From Sutterella wadsworthensis (lineage in GTDB: Bacteria > Pseudomonadota > Gammaproteobacteria > Burkholderiales > Burkholderiaceae_F), in contig NZ_QNRV01000023.1 in assembly GCF_003315195.1 (NCBI RefSeq), positions 1-49,394 on the forward strand: a DNA stretch of 49,394 nucleotides, read 5' to 3'. Position numbers and translations under genes: made by a program. Below are positions 36,143-45,659 of the stretch, piece by piece; the stretch's first letter is position 1; each line of letters starts with the position of its first letter. A model generated the notes under the pieces. That model worked only from the letters and a program-made list of their open reading frames with translations. It was not told where the DNA came from and ran no database searches.

Positions 36143-36991
36143 ATGAACGCTTTCATTGAAGCTACGAAGTGGCCGATGGGGTTTGAACCCGACGACACGA
36201 CGTCACTTCTTCAGTGCACGATCGTCAATGAACGAACCTCCGTCGAAGCATCTGTAGGCCAGCATGTACATCAAACCGGCCAGTTCGTGGTTGCGCTTTC
36301 CGGCCTGGTCGGTCTTGCCTTAGGCAGAAACCGCGTTGCCTTTCCGCCCTCTTCCGCAGCCTGGGTGCCGCCCGGGTGCAGACATGAAGGGTTCCTTGGG
36401 GAAGGCGCCGTCTCGCTCTATTGCCTCATCAATCCGGAATGGGCTGCGATGCTTCCGGCCGAGCCCTACCGTCTGCTGCTCTCACCGATGGTGATAGAGA
36501 TGCTCAAGCATTTTTCGACGCTGCCGAGGCGCTACCCGATGCACAGTCACGAAGCACGCCTCGCCGGCGTCCTTTTTGAGGAACTCGCTGCCGCGCCGAA
36601 ACTCCCCATCAGTTTTGTGCTGTTTCCCGACCATCCCGTACTCAAGCGCATTGCGGAATCCATTATTCAAGCTCCTCAGCTCGACAGGCCTGTCGCTTCA
36701 TGGGCTCAGGAAACCGCCATGAGCGAACGTACACTCGCAAGACTTGTCCTCAAAGAAACAGGACTTTCCTTTGGCGCATGGCGGCTGAGGATCGCTATGC
36801 TCACCGCTACTCAAAAACTTCTGGCCGGGGAACGCGCTGAAGAAGTTGCCGCATATCTCGGCTACGCCGCACCGTCGGCTTTTTCAAGTGCGTTTCGACG
36901 TGTTTTCGGCACTTCACCGAGTACTTTCAGGAATGCGGAACTGTCTTTGAGGAAAAATTCACCGCCCAAAAACCCAATAACGCTTGTTTGA
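36143..36991 (+). CDS. AraC-family transcriptional regulator (NimR-like)
   Basis: This is a cytoplasmic regulator with an N-terminal cupin-type sensor (about residues 20-110; QHVHQTGQFVVALSG, FPPSSAAWVPPGCRH) and a C-terminal double helix-turn-helix of the AraC type (SWAQETAMSERTLARL; ETGLSFGAWR; EEVAAYLGYAAPSAFS; FRRVFGTSP). It resembles the NimR/YeaM group that usually controls an adjacent efflux gene, but the neighbours here are a cytochrome and BrnQ. The ATG at 36143 has AGAG upstream. The longer frame from 36041 would overlap the terminator of the preceding operon and is rejected. Confidence 0.88.
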   Translation: MNAFIEATKWPMGFEPDDTTSLLQCTIVNERTSVEASVGQHVHQTGQFVVALSGLVGLALGRNRVAFPPSSAAWVPPGCRHEGFLGEGAVSLYCLINPEWAAMLPAEPYRLLLSPMVIEMLKHFSTLPRRYPMHSHEARLAGVLFEELAAAPKLPISFVLFPDHPVLKRIAESIIQAPQLDRPVASWAQETAMSERTLARLVLKETGLSFGAWRLRIAMLTATQKLLAGERAEEVAAYLGYAAPSAFSSAFRRVFGTSPSTFRNAELSLRKNSPPKNPITLV

Positions 36992-37078
36992 TGAGGTCGC
37001 TCTGCACTCCTTCGGACTTCGCGGCTCCAGTTTGCTTAAACGATTGAACGCTCGTTTAAATCCGCACATCTCCCCATA

Positions 37079-37118
37079 ACAAACGGCGCGGAAATTGCAA
37101 TTTATCCGCGCCGTTTGT
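37079..37118. terminator. Bidirectional hairpin between convergent AraC and brnQ genes
   Basis: A perfect 14-base stem ACAAACGGCGCGGA (37079-37092) / TCCGCGCCGTTTGT (37105-37118) with a 12-base loop. T-runs on both sides are weak. Confidence 0.7.
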
Positions 37119-37141
37119 ACTGCTGAAATGCTTAAGAGCAC

Positions 37142-38506
37142 TCACGTTCTTGGATCACAGGCATGCGGAATCTTCCACGAAAGGAAGAGCCCCGCTGCCG
37201 CACCGCCGATCGCCGGCGAAATCCATCCCAAATCAATGTTGGACCAGGGGAGATCTGCGCAGAGATTCGACAAAAAGGGCACATTGAGACCGAAAGCTTC
37301 CAGCCCGGCAGTCACGGAAACAACACCCGTAAAGAGCATCGAAAGCGGATAAACCCAGCGGTGCAGGTGAAGATTTTTCCAGGCCAAGTTAATGAGACCC
37401 AACGCGATCAGCACGATGGCGAGCGGATAGATAGCCACCAGCACAGGGATCGAAAACTTCAGAATGAGCGTGAGACCGGCATTGCTGATCACCATGCTGA
37501 CGACGGCAAATACCACGGCCCAGCCGCGGTACCCGAGCTTGGGAAAGAGTCCGGAGAAATAGTCCGAGCAGCAGGCAATCAAACCCACGCAGGTATTGAA
37601 GCATGCAATAAAGAAGACGAGCCCAAGGAGCACCTGTCCCGCCGTGCCGAAAAGTTTGTCAGCGACAGCCGTGAGCGTTTGAGCACCGTTTTCCATCCCG
37701 GTGAATGCGCCGCCCGCTTCTGCGCCGATCTGCGTGAGCGCACCGTAGACCACAAAGAAAACGGCTGCGGCAATGCAGCCGGCAAAAACCGTTTCCTTCA
37801 CGACGGCGCCTTCGCTCTTAATACCCATCGCACGAATGTTCATCGCAATGATGAGACCGAAATTCAGAGCCGCGAGCGTATCCATCGTCTGATAGCCGTC
37901 AATGAAGCCGTGCGCAAGCGCTGCGCCCGCATAAGCAGCAGCGGGCACACCGGCTTCGCCAATGGGATTGACAAAGGCGCCGAGCCAGAGCACGCAGATG
38001 AGCGTAATGAGCGTGGGACAGAGAAATTTGCCCAGACGGCTCGTCAGTTTTTCAGGGTTCAGGGCTACCAAAAAAGCCGCCAAGAAGAAAAGCACTGAAT
38101 AGGCAAGCTGAGAAAAGCCCAGCGCCGTCCAGCCTAAGAGCGGGGCTTCGAGCAGACCGTTCTCGGCGAGAAGCGGCCGCACCACCATCTCGAACGACGT
38201 GCTCGCCGTACGCGGAATCGCCAGGCAAGGGCCGATCGAGAGATAGATGAGGAACATGAAGATGAAGGCAAAGACCGGATGCACTCGGGCGCCGAGGTTC
38301 TTTAAGCCCCCGGATTCCGCTACGGCCATCACACCAAGAATCGGGAAGCCGACAGCGGTAATGAGAAAGCCGATGAAGGCCGAGAGCGACTCTGTTCCGG
38401 CCTGCACGCCGAGCCAGGGCGGAAAAATAAGGTTGCCTGCGCCAAAAAACATCGCAAAAAGCGTGAGGCCCACCAAACTTCGCCGCCTGAGCGTTAATGC
38501 CTGCAT
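37142..38506 (-). CDS. brnQ: Branched-chain amino acid transporter, BrnQ (LIVCS family)
   Basis: This is an inner-membrane carrier for leucine, isoleucine and valine, driven by an ion gradient. The N-terminus has the family signature LVGLTLFAMFFGAGNLIFPP. About 12 membrane spans cover the 454 residues. GPCLAIPRTASTSFEM and the repeated GYQTMDTLAALNFG are family hallmarks. The start at 38506 (MQALTLRRRSL) follows a GAGGAGG-like site. It is convergent with the AraC-type gene and divergent from mfd. Confidence 0.93.
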   Translation of the reverse strand: MQALTLRRRSLVGLTLFAMFFGAGNLIFPPWLGVQAGTESLSAFIGFLITAVGFPILGVMAVAESGGLKNLGARVHPVFAFIFMFLIYLSIGPCLAIPRTASTSFEMVVRPLLAENGLLEAPLLGWTALGFSQLAYSVLFFLAAFLVALNPEKLTSRLGKFLCPTLITLICVLWLGAFVNPIGEAGVPAAAYAGAALAHGFIDGYQTMDTLAALNFGLIIAMNIRAMGIKSEGAVVKETVFAGCIAAAVFFVVYGALTQIGAEAGGAFTGMENGAQTLTAVADKLFGTAGQVLLGLVFFIACFNTCVGLIACCSDYFSGLFPKLGYRGWAVVFAVVSMVISNAGLTLILKFSIPVLVAIYPLAIVLIALGLINLAWKNLHLHRWVYPLSMLFTGVVSVTAGLEAFGLNVPFLSNLCADLPWSNIDLGWISPAIGGAAAGLFLSWKIPHACDPRT

Positions 38507-38690
38507 TTCTGAAATTCCTCCTCCTCAGGAAAAGGCTCTAAGGCTAGCACACGCCATTCCTCGCAACGCTCTCGTTTCTAGGGATTCTCTGTTCAACATT
38601 CCATTGACCACCGCCTTGTGCATAATGGAGATCTCTCTTTTTCCCGCTTCAGCAGTCTTTCCGGGCGCTTTGCCGCACCCCGTATTCATC

Positions 38691-41600
38691 ATGACTTCCC
38701 TCGGCCCGATCTTTGCCGACGACCTTGCCCGCGTAAAGCCGGGTGATCGGCTTCGCCTTACGATTTCCGCTCAAACCAGCGATGCTGCCGCCTTGGCTCA
38801 GGCTGCGCTGGAAGCACGTGCTCGAGGCGAACGGGTACTGGTGGTCTGCGCCGACCCGGCCGACGTGCCGCGTCTCGCGCAGGAGATGCCGTGGTTTGAG
38901 CCGAAGCTGGATGTTCGGCCGCTGCCGGATTGGGAAACGCTCCCCTACGACGTCCTTTCGCCGCAGGAAGAATTAGTCTCTGAGCGCCTTGAAGCCCTTT
39001 ATCGGCTGACCGCGCCGACGGGGGGCGCTGACGTGCTGCTCACCTCTGCCGTGACCGCTTCTCAGCGGCTTTCACCCGTTTCTTATATCGGCGCCAATAC
39101 GTTTTTCTTTCATCAGGGCGAACAAATCTCCTTGACGACACTGCAAAAGCGCCTTGCCGCCGCGGGCTACGCCAATGTGAAGCAAGTGCTCGCCGCCGGT
39201 GAATTTGCCGTTCGCGGCAGCATCGTTGACGTCTTCCCCATGGGGTCTGAACGTCCCTTCCGGCTGGATTTCTTTGATGACGAAATCGAATCCATCCGTT
39301 GGTTCGATGTGGATACGCAGCGCTCAATGGAGTCTGCCGAGGAAATCCGGCTCCTTCCCGGCCATGAATTCCCGGTTGACCCGGAGGCGCTCCTCGCCTT
39401 CCGTCAGCGCTGGCGCAGAGAGTTTGCGGGCGACCCGAAAAAGAGCATTGTTTACTGCGACATTGAAAAGGAAATTCTCCCGCCGGGGATCGAATACTAT
39501 CTCCCGCTCTTTTTTGACGAAACGGCTGCGCTCACGGACTATCTTCCTCCTAATGCACGGGTCTTTCTCTTGGGCGACATTGAAGCTGCGCTGCAGGCAT
39601 TCGGGCGCGACATGGCCTCGCGCTACAAAGTGCTCGCGGCCGATCCGCAGCGTCCGGCGCTTGCGCCCGAGCGCATTTGGCTTAAACCCGAAGAATTCTT
39701 CAAGTCGCTCGCGAACTTTGCGCGCTTCACGGTCGAGAAAAAAGAGAACGCAGAGGATCTCAAACGCTTGAGCGGCATTGAAGTTGACCGCAAGAGCCAG
39801 AATCCGGTCGGGAAGCTCTTGGAGCGTACGCGCGAATCGGCAATGAAGGGAGTGCGCACATTGATCGCTGCCCCCTCCGCCGGCCGTATGGAGACCATGT
39901 CTCAGCTCCTGCGCACGGGCGGCCTGAGCGTAGAAGAATTCCCCGATTGGCAGACCTTCCTCGATGCCGATTCAGCGCTCGGCATCGCCGCCGCGCCGCT
40001 CTTTTCCGGCGCCGTTTTCCATCATCCGGAAATCGTTATTCTCTCGGAAGCAGAGCTTTATGCCGCCAGTCCCCGCCGCCATCGTCTGCGCCGCGTGAAG
40101 CACGCGACAACGCTCGAGATGATGGTGCGCGACGTCGCCGAACTCAAGCCCGGCGACGCCGTTGTCCATGCCGACCACGGCATCGGGCGCTATCAAGGCC
40201 TCGTGCATATGGAGACGCCGGACGGCGACGCGGAATTTTTAGAGATCACCTATAAGAACGACGCCAAGCTTTTCGTGCCCATTACCAATCTGCAGCTCAT
40301 CTCGCGCTATGCCGGCGCTGATCCGGAGCATGCGCCGCTCCATCAATTGGGACGCGGCGATTGGGAAAAGGCCAAGCGCAAGGCCGCGCAGGAAGTTCGC
40401 GATACGGCAGCCGAACTCTTAAATCTGTATGCCATTCGCCGCACGCGCGAAGGCATCCGCTTCAAGATCGATCCGGCAGACTATCAAGCCTTTCGCGAAG
40501 GCTTCGCTTTTGATGAAACCCCCGATCAGTCCACGGCCATCAATGCGGTGGTCGACGACATGACTTCCGGGAAGTCGATGGACCGGCTGGTCTGCGGCGA
40601 TGTGGGTTTTGGCAAAACAGAAGTGGCGCTTCGCGCCGCCTTCATCGCCGCCATGTCAGGGCGTCAGGTGGCGGTTCTCTGTCCGACCACCCTTTTGGCC
40701 GAGCAGCACGCCGCCACGTTCCGCGACCGCTTCCGCGCCTGGCCGGTGACGGTTGCTGAACTCTCACGCTTTCGCACCGGAAAAGAATCAGCCAAAGTAC
40801 TCGCGGGCTTGGCTGACGGCACGGTCGACATCGTGATCGGCACGCATAAACTTCTTTCCGACAAAGCGCAGTTCAAAAATCTGGGGCTCGTCGTCATTGA
40901 TGAAGAGCACCGCTTCGGCGTGCGCCAAAAGGAAGTGCTCCGCAAAATCCGCGCTGAAGTCGATGTGCTCACGCTTACGGCGACGCCGATTCCCCGCACG
41001 CTGTCGATGAGTCTTGAAGGCATCCGCGACTTCTCCGTCATTGCCACCGCTCCCGAACGCCGCCTTGCTGTGAAGACCTTTGTGACGAGCGAACAGGACG
41101 GAACGATCCGTGAAGCAGTGCTTCGCGAATTAAAGCGCGGCGGACAGGTCTACTACCTGCATAACGAAGTGAACACCATCGAAAACGCCCGCGCTCGGCT
41201 CGAAACGCTTGTGCCCGAAGCCCGCATTGCCGTTGCCCACGGGCAAATGCGCGAACGCGAGCTTGAGCACGTGATGCGCGACTTCTACCAGCAGCGCTTT
41301 AACGTGCTCTTATGCTCCACGATTATTGAAACCGGCATTGATGTGCCGTCGGCCAATACGATCATCATTGAGCGTGCCGACAAATTCGGTCTCGCGCAGC
41401 TCCATCAGCTGCGCGGCCGTGTCGGCCGATCGCACCATCAGGCGTATGCCTATCTGCTCACGCCGCCCGACGGGGCCTTTACGAAGGATGCCCAGAAGCG
41501 TCTCGATGCCATTCAGGCCCTTGAAGATTTGGGTTCAGGTTTTTACCTCGCCATGCACGACTTGGAAATCCGCGGCGCCGGCGAGGTGCTCGGCGAACAT

Positions 41601-42275
41601 CAAAGCGGCGAAATCGCCGAGGTGGGCTACGACCTCTATAACCGCATGCTCATGCAGGCCGTGAAGGCCTTAAAGCGCGGTGAAACGCCGCAGGCGGGCG
41701 ATCCGCTGCAGCTCTCGACGGATATCAATCTTCACGCCCCGGCGCTACTCCCCTCGGCCTATGTGCCGGACGTTTCGCAGCGCCTGGCCTTTTACAAAGC
41801 CTTTGCTTCGGCAGAAGACCGCGCGGCCCTTGAAAAATCCACCGAAGCGCTCGTCGACTGCTACGGGAAACTTCCTGACGCCGCCCGACGCCTCATTGAA
41901 GTGCATAAACTGCGCCTCAAGTGTGAAGCGATCGGCATCCGCCGTATTGATGCCGCTCCCGCGGCGATCATTATTGCCTTTACGCCAAAGCCCAACCTCG
42001 ATCCGCTCGCCCTCGTGAAGCTCCTGCAGTCGCGGCGCGACGCGCAGATGCTTGGGCCCGAGCGCCTCAAACTTAATGTCGCCAACCCCGACCCCGAGAA
42101 ACGCCTGCAGACGGTCTATGACGTGCTCGCCAAACTGGCCCTGCCGTCGGAACCGCTTCCGCCCGCCCCATCTGCCACGACCGCTCCCGGCACCTCGTCG
42201 ATGAGTCTCAGGAAGCCCAAAGGCGGCAAATCTGCGCCTGCCGCGTCTCGTTCCGCTAAGCCCCCTCGCCGCTGA
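38691..42275 (+). CDS. mfd: Transcription-repair coupling factor
   Basis: This is an ATP-dependent DNA translocase that removes stalled RNA polymerase and recruits UvrA. The start at 38691 (MTSLGPIFADDLARV) gives 1194 residues (E. coli 1148). An ATG at 38625 would add 22; the longer frame from 38247 runs antisense through brnQ and is rejected. Domains in order: UvrB-like N-terminus (PDWETLPYDVLSPQEELVSERL), RNA polymerase-interacting domain (LKPGDAVVHADHGIGRY), and a RecG-like helicase with GDVGFGKTEVALRAAF, VIDEEHRFGV, LTATPIPRTLSMS and QLRGRVGRSHHQ. The TRCF C-terminal domain follows. The tail is Pro/Ala/Lys-rich. No strong ribosome site was seen. Confidence 0.95.
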   Translation: MTSLGPIFADDLARVKPGDRLRLTISAQTSDAAALAQAALEARARGERVLVVCADPADVPRLAQEMPWFEPKLDVRPLPDWETLPYDVLSPQEELVSERLEALYRLTAPTGGADVLLTSAVTASQRLSPVSYIGANTFFFHQGEQISLTTLQKRLAAAGYANVKQVLAAGEFAVRGSIVDVFPMGSERPFRLDFFDDEIESIRWFDVDTQRSMESAEEIRLLPGHEFPVDPEALLAFRQRWRREFAGDPKKSIVYCDIEKEILPPGIEYYLPLFFDETAALTDYLPPNARVFLLGDIEAALQAFGRDMASRYKVLAADPQRPALAPERIWLKPEEFFKSLANFARFTVEKKENAEDLKRLSGIEVDRKSQNPVGKLLERTRESAMKGVRTLIAAPSAGRMETMSQLLRTGGLSVEEFPDWQTFLDADSALGIAAAPLFSGAVFHHPEIVILSEAELYAASPRRHRLRRVKHATTLEMMVRDVAELKPGDAVVHADHGIGRYQGLVHMETPDGDAEFLEITYKNDAKLFVPITNLQLISRYAGADPEHAPLHQLGRGDWEKAKRKAAQEVRDTAAELLNLYAIRRTREGIRFKIDPADYQAFREGFAFDETPDQSTAINAVVDDMTSGKSMDRLVCGDVGFGKTEVALRAAFIAAMSGRQVAVLCPTTLLAEQHAATFRDRFRAWPVTVAELSRFRTGKESAKVLAGLADGTVDIVIGTHKLLSDKAQFKNLGLVVIDEEHRFGVRQKEVLRKIRAEVDVLTLTATPIPRTLSMSLEGIRDFSVIATAPERRLAVKTFVTSEQDGTIREAVLRELKRGGQVYYLHNEVNTIENARARLETLVPEARIAVAHGQMRERELEHVMRDFYQQRFNVLLCSTIIETGIDVPSANTIIIERADKFGLAQLHQLRGRVGRSHHQAYAYLLTPPDGAFTKDAQKRLDAIQALEDLGSGFYLAMHDLEIRGAGEVLGEHQSGEIAEVGYDLYNRMLMQAVKALKRGETPQAGDPLQLSTDINLHAPALLPSAYVPDVSQRLAFYKAFASAEDRAALEKSTEALVDCYGKLPDAARRLIEVHKLRLKCEAIGIRRIDAAPAAIIIAFTPKPNLDPLALVKLLQSRRDAQMLGPERLKLNVANPDPEKRLQTVYDVLAKLALPSEPLPPAPSATTAPGTSSMSLRKPKGGKSAPAASRSAKPPRR

Positions 42276-42295
42276 CCCCTCTGAGTGCATACGCT

Positions 42296-42649
42296 ATGGA
42301 AGTCTCTGAACTCGATCAAATTCCTGAGCCCCGCCGCCGACGCTTTTTTAAAGCAGGGCTTTATCTCTTTAAGGCGCTCGCCCTGCTGGGCGGACTGGTC
42401 GCCACGGCCTGCGGCTTCATGCTCCTTTATGCCCTCTGGTCGTCACATTCGGCACTCAGTGCCGGCAATATGCTCTTTGTCGGCGCAGTGGGGCTTTTTG
42501 GCCTTTACATCGGCTTTTCGACCGTGCGGGACCTAAAGACCAAAGAAAAATCCGTCGAAGGCTGGGCCTTTTATGCACTCCTCACGGTCGCAGTCGCTGC
42601 CGCTTTTCTCGGCATTCTTCTGCGCAATGTCTCCTATACGGTCTCTTGA
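42296..42649 (+). CDS. Small membrane protein of unknown function
   Basis: This gene encodes 117 residues with three predicted membrane helices (LYLFKALALLGGLVATACGF; GNMLFVGAVGLFGLYIGF; FYALLTVAVAAAFLGILL), an Arg-rich N-terminal segment (PRRRRFFK) and a cytoplasmic loop (RDLKTKEKS). It is not recognised as a known family. It begins 20 bases after mfd and may be co-transcribed with it. Nothing links it to repair. Confidence 0.65.
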   Translation: MEVSELDQIPEPRRRRFFKAGLYLFKALALLGGLVATACGFMLLYALWSSHSALSAGNMLFVGAVGLFGLYIGFSTVRDLKTKEKSVEGWAFYALLTVAVAAAFLGILLRNVSYTVS

Positions 42650-42715
42650 TTATTTTTAGTTTCGGCCATAGCGTCTGCATAGACGAGCGCGAAGAATACG
42701 CCTAAAATGATTCTA

Positions 42716-42731
42716 AACTGACTGGTCAGTT
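42716..42731 (+). promoter_or_regulatory. Palindromic TetR-type operator before the ybhG-like gene
   Basis: AACTGAC-TG-GTCAGTT is a perfect 7-2-7 inverted repeat just upstream of the efflux operon. The size and base content fit TetR-family operators, and a TetR gene closes the operon. In E. coli the ybhGFSR genes are controlled by CecR, which is also a TetR protein. Confidence 0.65.
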
Positions 42732-42759
42732 CAGAATGCACGCTAAGGATTTCGCCACC

Positions 42760-43797
42760 ATGTCGAGCGCAAAAAAGATCGTTCTTCTTGTCGGCGCTGC
42801 CGCCGCAGCAGCAGCCCTCTACTACGGCCTCAATTGGTGGGAAGCCCATCGCAGTGTCCCGCCGACCGTGGCCTGGGGAACCGTCGATATGCGCACCGTT
42901 GACCTCATGTTCGAAACCTCCGGCCGCATTGCCTCGCTTGCCAAAGAGGAAGGCGAACGCGTGAATAAGGGCGAACCCTTGGGTGAACTCGATCTGAGGG
43001 CATTGAAAATCGAACGTGAACGCACGGCCGCACAGCTCGAAGGCCTTGACGCTGACTGGAAGCTTGCGCTTGAAGGCTATCGCGCCGAAGAGATTGATGC
43101 GGCTCGCGCGCAGGCCGAAGCGGCCGAAAGCAGCGCCAAACTGGCGCAGACCACGCTGGCACGCACGCAAAAGCTTTACCGCGCCCATGTGGCGTCCGAT
43201 CAGGCGCTCGATGAAGCGCGATCCAATGCCGACCATCTGACCAAGGTATTCGCCGCGGCGCAAGCCGATCTTGCGCGCCTTACTGCTGGCCTGCGCCCTG
43301 AAGAAATTCGCGCCAAAAAGGCTGCCCGCGATGCGGGCGAAGCTGCGCTCAAGGCGCTCGACTACCAAATTGATGTGGCAAGCCGCATTGAGTCGCCCGT
43401 TGACGGCGTTATCCGCAGCCGCCTGCTTGAACCGGGCGACATGGCGAGCGCGAGCAAGCGCGTCTATGAAATTGCCGTTACTTCGCCCAAGTGGGTGCGG
43501 GCTTATGTGACGGAAACCCAGCTCGGCTTCATTAAAGAAGGCGCTCCTGCCCGCATCACCACGGATACGACGCCGGCGTACGAAGCCACGGTGGGCTACA
43601 TCTCCCCGGAAGCGGAATTCACGCCTAAGACCGTGCAGACACAGGATCTGCGCACACTCCTCGTCTATGAAGTCCGCCTCACGCTTTCGGATCCAGAGAA
43701 TAAGCTCCGTCTGGGCCAGCCCGTGACGGTGGACTTCGCGCCGCAAACCGAGGCTCAGAGCGGTTTCCTGGACCTTTCGAGCAAGGCCGCGCCATGA
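42760..43797 (+). CDS. HlyD/YbhG-like membrane fusion protein
   Basis: This is a periplasmic adaptor of an ABC efflux pump. The start at 42760 (MSSAKKIVLLVGAAAAAAALYYG) follows AAGGA and gives an N-terminal anchor; an ATG at 42736 lies immediately after the operator. The barrel-sandwich hybrid region (IASLAKEEGERVNKGEPLGELD) flanks a long alpha-helical hairpin rich in Ala/Glu (REEIDAARAQAEAAESS..., EARSNADHLTKVFA). The second half-motif is ESPVDGVIRSRLLEPGDMASA. At about 345 residues it is close to YbhG (332). It is the first gene of a four-gene operon with ATGA overlaps. Confidence 0.88.
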   Translation: MSSAKKIVLLVGAAAAAAALYYGLNWWEAHRSVPPTVAWGTVDMRTVDLMFETSGRIASLAKEEGERVNKGEPLGELDLRALKIERERTAAQLEGLDADWKLALEGYRAEEIDAARAQAEAAESSAKLAQTTLARTQKLYRAHVASDQALDEARSNADHLTKVFAAAQADLARLTAGLRPEEIRAKKAARDAGEAALKALDYQIDVASRIESPVDGVIRSRLLEPGDMASASKRVYEIAVTSPKWVRAYVTETQLGFIKEGAPARITTDTTPAYEATVGYISPEAEFTPKTVQTQDLRTLLVYEVRLTLSDPENKLRLGQPVTVDFAPQTEAQSGFLDLSSKAAP

Positions 43798-45659
43798 CGA
43801 TGGCTTCAGCCCCAGCGATCCATCTTGAGGGCGTTGTCAAGACTTTTCCCAACCCCCTCGACGCTGCCCGTCCGATCCGTGCGGTGGACGGCATCAGCCT
43901 CAAAGCGGGGGGCGCCGAGGCCTCCGATCGGCTCATTGCATTGGTGGGACCGGACGGAGCGGGCAAATCCACTTTCATGCGGCTCCTCTGCGGTCTGGAA
44001 GCACCGGACGAAGGCCGTCTCTCGGTCCTCGGCACGACGCCGGACCCCGACAACGAAGACTTCACCACCCGCATTGCCTTCATGCCGCAGACGCTTGGGC
44101 TCTATAAAACGCTCTCGTGCCGAGAAAACCTGGAGGTCTTTGCGGGCCTGAGGGGATTTGAGGGGGAGGCCGATGGCGCCGCCGGCCTCAAGCGCCGCAT
44201 CGCGGAGCTCCTCAGCATGACCGGACTTGCCGGGTTTGAAGAACGTCAGGCCGGAAAGCTTTCGGGCGGCATGAAGCAAAAACTCGCGCTCGCGAGCGCA
44301 CTCCTGCGGATCCCCGATCTCTTGCTCCTAGACGAACCCACCGTAGGCGTGGATCCCCTCTCACGACGCGAACTCTGGTCGGTGGTGCGCAGGATGCTCG
44401 CAGACACCCCCATGACGTGCGTTTTTTCAACAGCGTATTTGGAAGAGGCCGAGGCCGCAGACCGCGTGCTCCTTTTTGAGTCGGGCCGCATCATTGCCGA
44501 CGAAAATCCGCAAAGCTTCATCTCGCGCGCCAATGGGCGCACCTACCTGCTTCCGCTTGCCAACCGCGCCGAACACGACGCGCAAATGCTCTGCCGACGC
44601 TTATCGGAAGAAACCGCCGCCACGCGCTCGGACGCCCTATTTCTAGACATCGTGCCGCGGATGGGGGGCGCTGCGGCAACGACGCTCGCGCCGACGCTTC
44701 CGGTGAAGGACGCCCGTGTGCCTGCGGGGTTCGTGCCGCGCCAACCCTCGCTCGAAGATGCCTATGCGCTCCTTACCTTCCCGCGAGCACCCAAAACCGC
44801 GAATCGTTTCGCCAGCCCCCCGTCAGACGCCTCTGACGCATTGGCCGCTTCGGCCGATGACACCGCCGAGCGTCCCGTCGTCATTCGCGCCGACGGCATT
44901 GCCCGCAAGTTCGGGAATTTTGTGGCCGTCGCTGATACCTCGTTTGAAGTGAGGCGCGGAGAAATCTTCGGACTCCTCGGCCCCAACGGCGCGGGGAAAA
45001 CCACCACTTTCCGCATGCTTTGCGGACTCCTTGTGCCCTCGAAAGGACAAATTGAAGTGGCGGGCTACGACCTGCGCACCGCCAAGGCGGGAGCACGCGC
45101 CCGCATTGGCTACGTTGCACAGAAGTTTTCCCTCTACGGCAAATTGTCTGTCGAGCAGAACCTGCGGTATTTCGGACGCAGCTACGGCTTTTTCGGCCAA
45201 GCGCTGCAGGACCGCATTGATGCTTCGCTTGAAGATTTCGGCCTGACGGATCGCCGCGACACCACAGCCGGATCGCTTTCATTCGGCGCCAAACGAGATC
45301 TTTCCATGGCCTGCGGACTGATCCATTCCCCCGAAATCCTCTTTTTGGACGAAGCCACATCAGGCGCCGATCTCGCCAGCCGCCGCACCTTCTGGCGCCG
45401 CATCAATGCGCTGGCGGCTGCGGGCACATCAGTCGTGGTGACGACGCACTTTCTCGAAGAAGCGGAATACTGCGACCGCTTCCTCATTCAGGATGCGGGA
45501 AAGGTGCTGGCACTGGGAACGCCGCGTGAAGTGAAGCAGCGCGCAGCCGTTCTCTCCGCCGTCAGCGGACAAAGTCTCGTCGTCGACCGCATGTCGATTG
45601 AGGACGCATTCGTCGCCATCGTTGAAGCAGGCCGCCGCAGTCAGGAGACGCCCTCATGA
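43794..45659 (+). CDS. ABC-2 exporter double ATPase (YbhF-like)
   Basis: This cytoplasmic protein has two fused ABC domains, as in E. coli YbhF (578 residues; here 621). Domain 1: Walker A GPDGAGKST, signature LSGGMKQKLALASALL, Walker B LLLLDEPTVGVD. Domain 2: GPNGAGKTT, a degenerate signature LSFGAKRDLSMACGLI, and Walker B ILFLDEATSGAD with TTHFLEEAE. A ~70-residue Ala/Pro-rich linker joins them. Domain 2 lacks the LSGGQ consensus and has ATS instead of PTS, so the two sites may not be equivalent. It overlaps the preceding and following genes by four bases (ATGA). Confidence 0.9.
   Translation: MTMASAPAIHLEGVVKTFPNPLDAARPIRAVDGISLKAGGAEASDRLIALVGPDGAGKSTFMRLLCGLEAPDEGRLSVLGTTPDPDNEDFTTRIAFMPQTLGLYKTLSCRENLEVFAGLRGFEGEADGAAGLKRRIAELLSMTGLAGFEERQAGKLSGGMKQKLALASALLRIPDLLLLDEPTVGVDPLSRRELWSVVRRMLADTPMTCVFSTAYLEEAEAADRVLLFESGRIIADENPQSFISRANGRTYLLPLANRAEHDAQMLCRRLSEETAATRSDALFLDIVPRMGGAAATTLAPTLPVKDARVPAGFVPRQPSLEDAYALLTFPRAPKTANRFASPPSDASDALAASADDTAERPVVIRADGIARKFGNFVAVADTSFEVRRGEIFGLLGPNGAGKTTTFRMLCGLLVPSKGQIEVAGYDLRTAKAGARARIGYVAQKFSLYGKLSVEQNLRYFGRSYGFFGQALQDRIDASLEDFGLTDRRDTTAGSLSFGAKRDLSMACGLIHSPEILFLDEATSGADLASRRTFWRRINALAAAGTSVVVTTHFLEEAEYCDRFLIQDAGKVLALGTPREVKQRAAVLSAVSGQSLVVDRMSIEDAFVAIVEAGRRSQETPS

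Noticed and set aside
38247-38690. Upstream extension of the mfd frame
   Set aside because: It runs antisense through brnQ, is not Mfd-like, and known Mfd N-termini start near the ATG at 38691.
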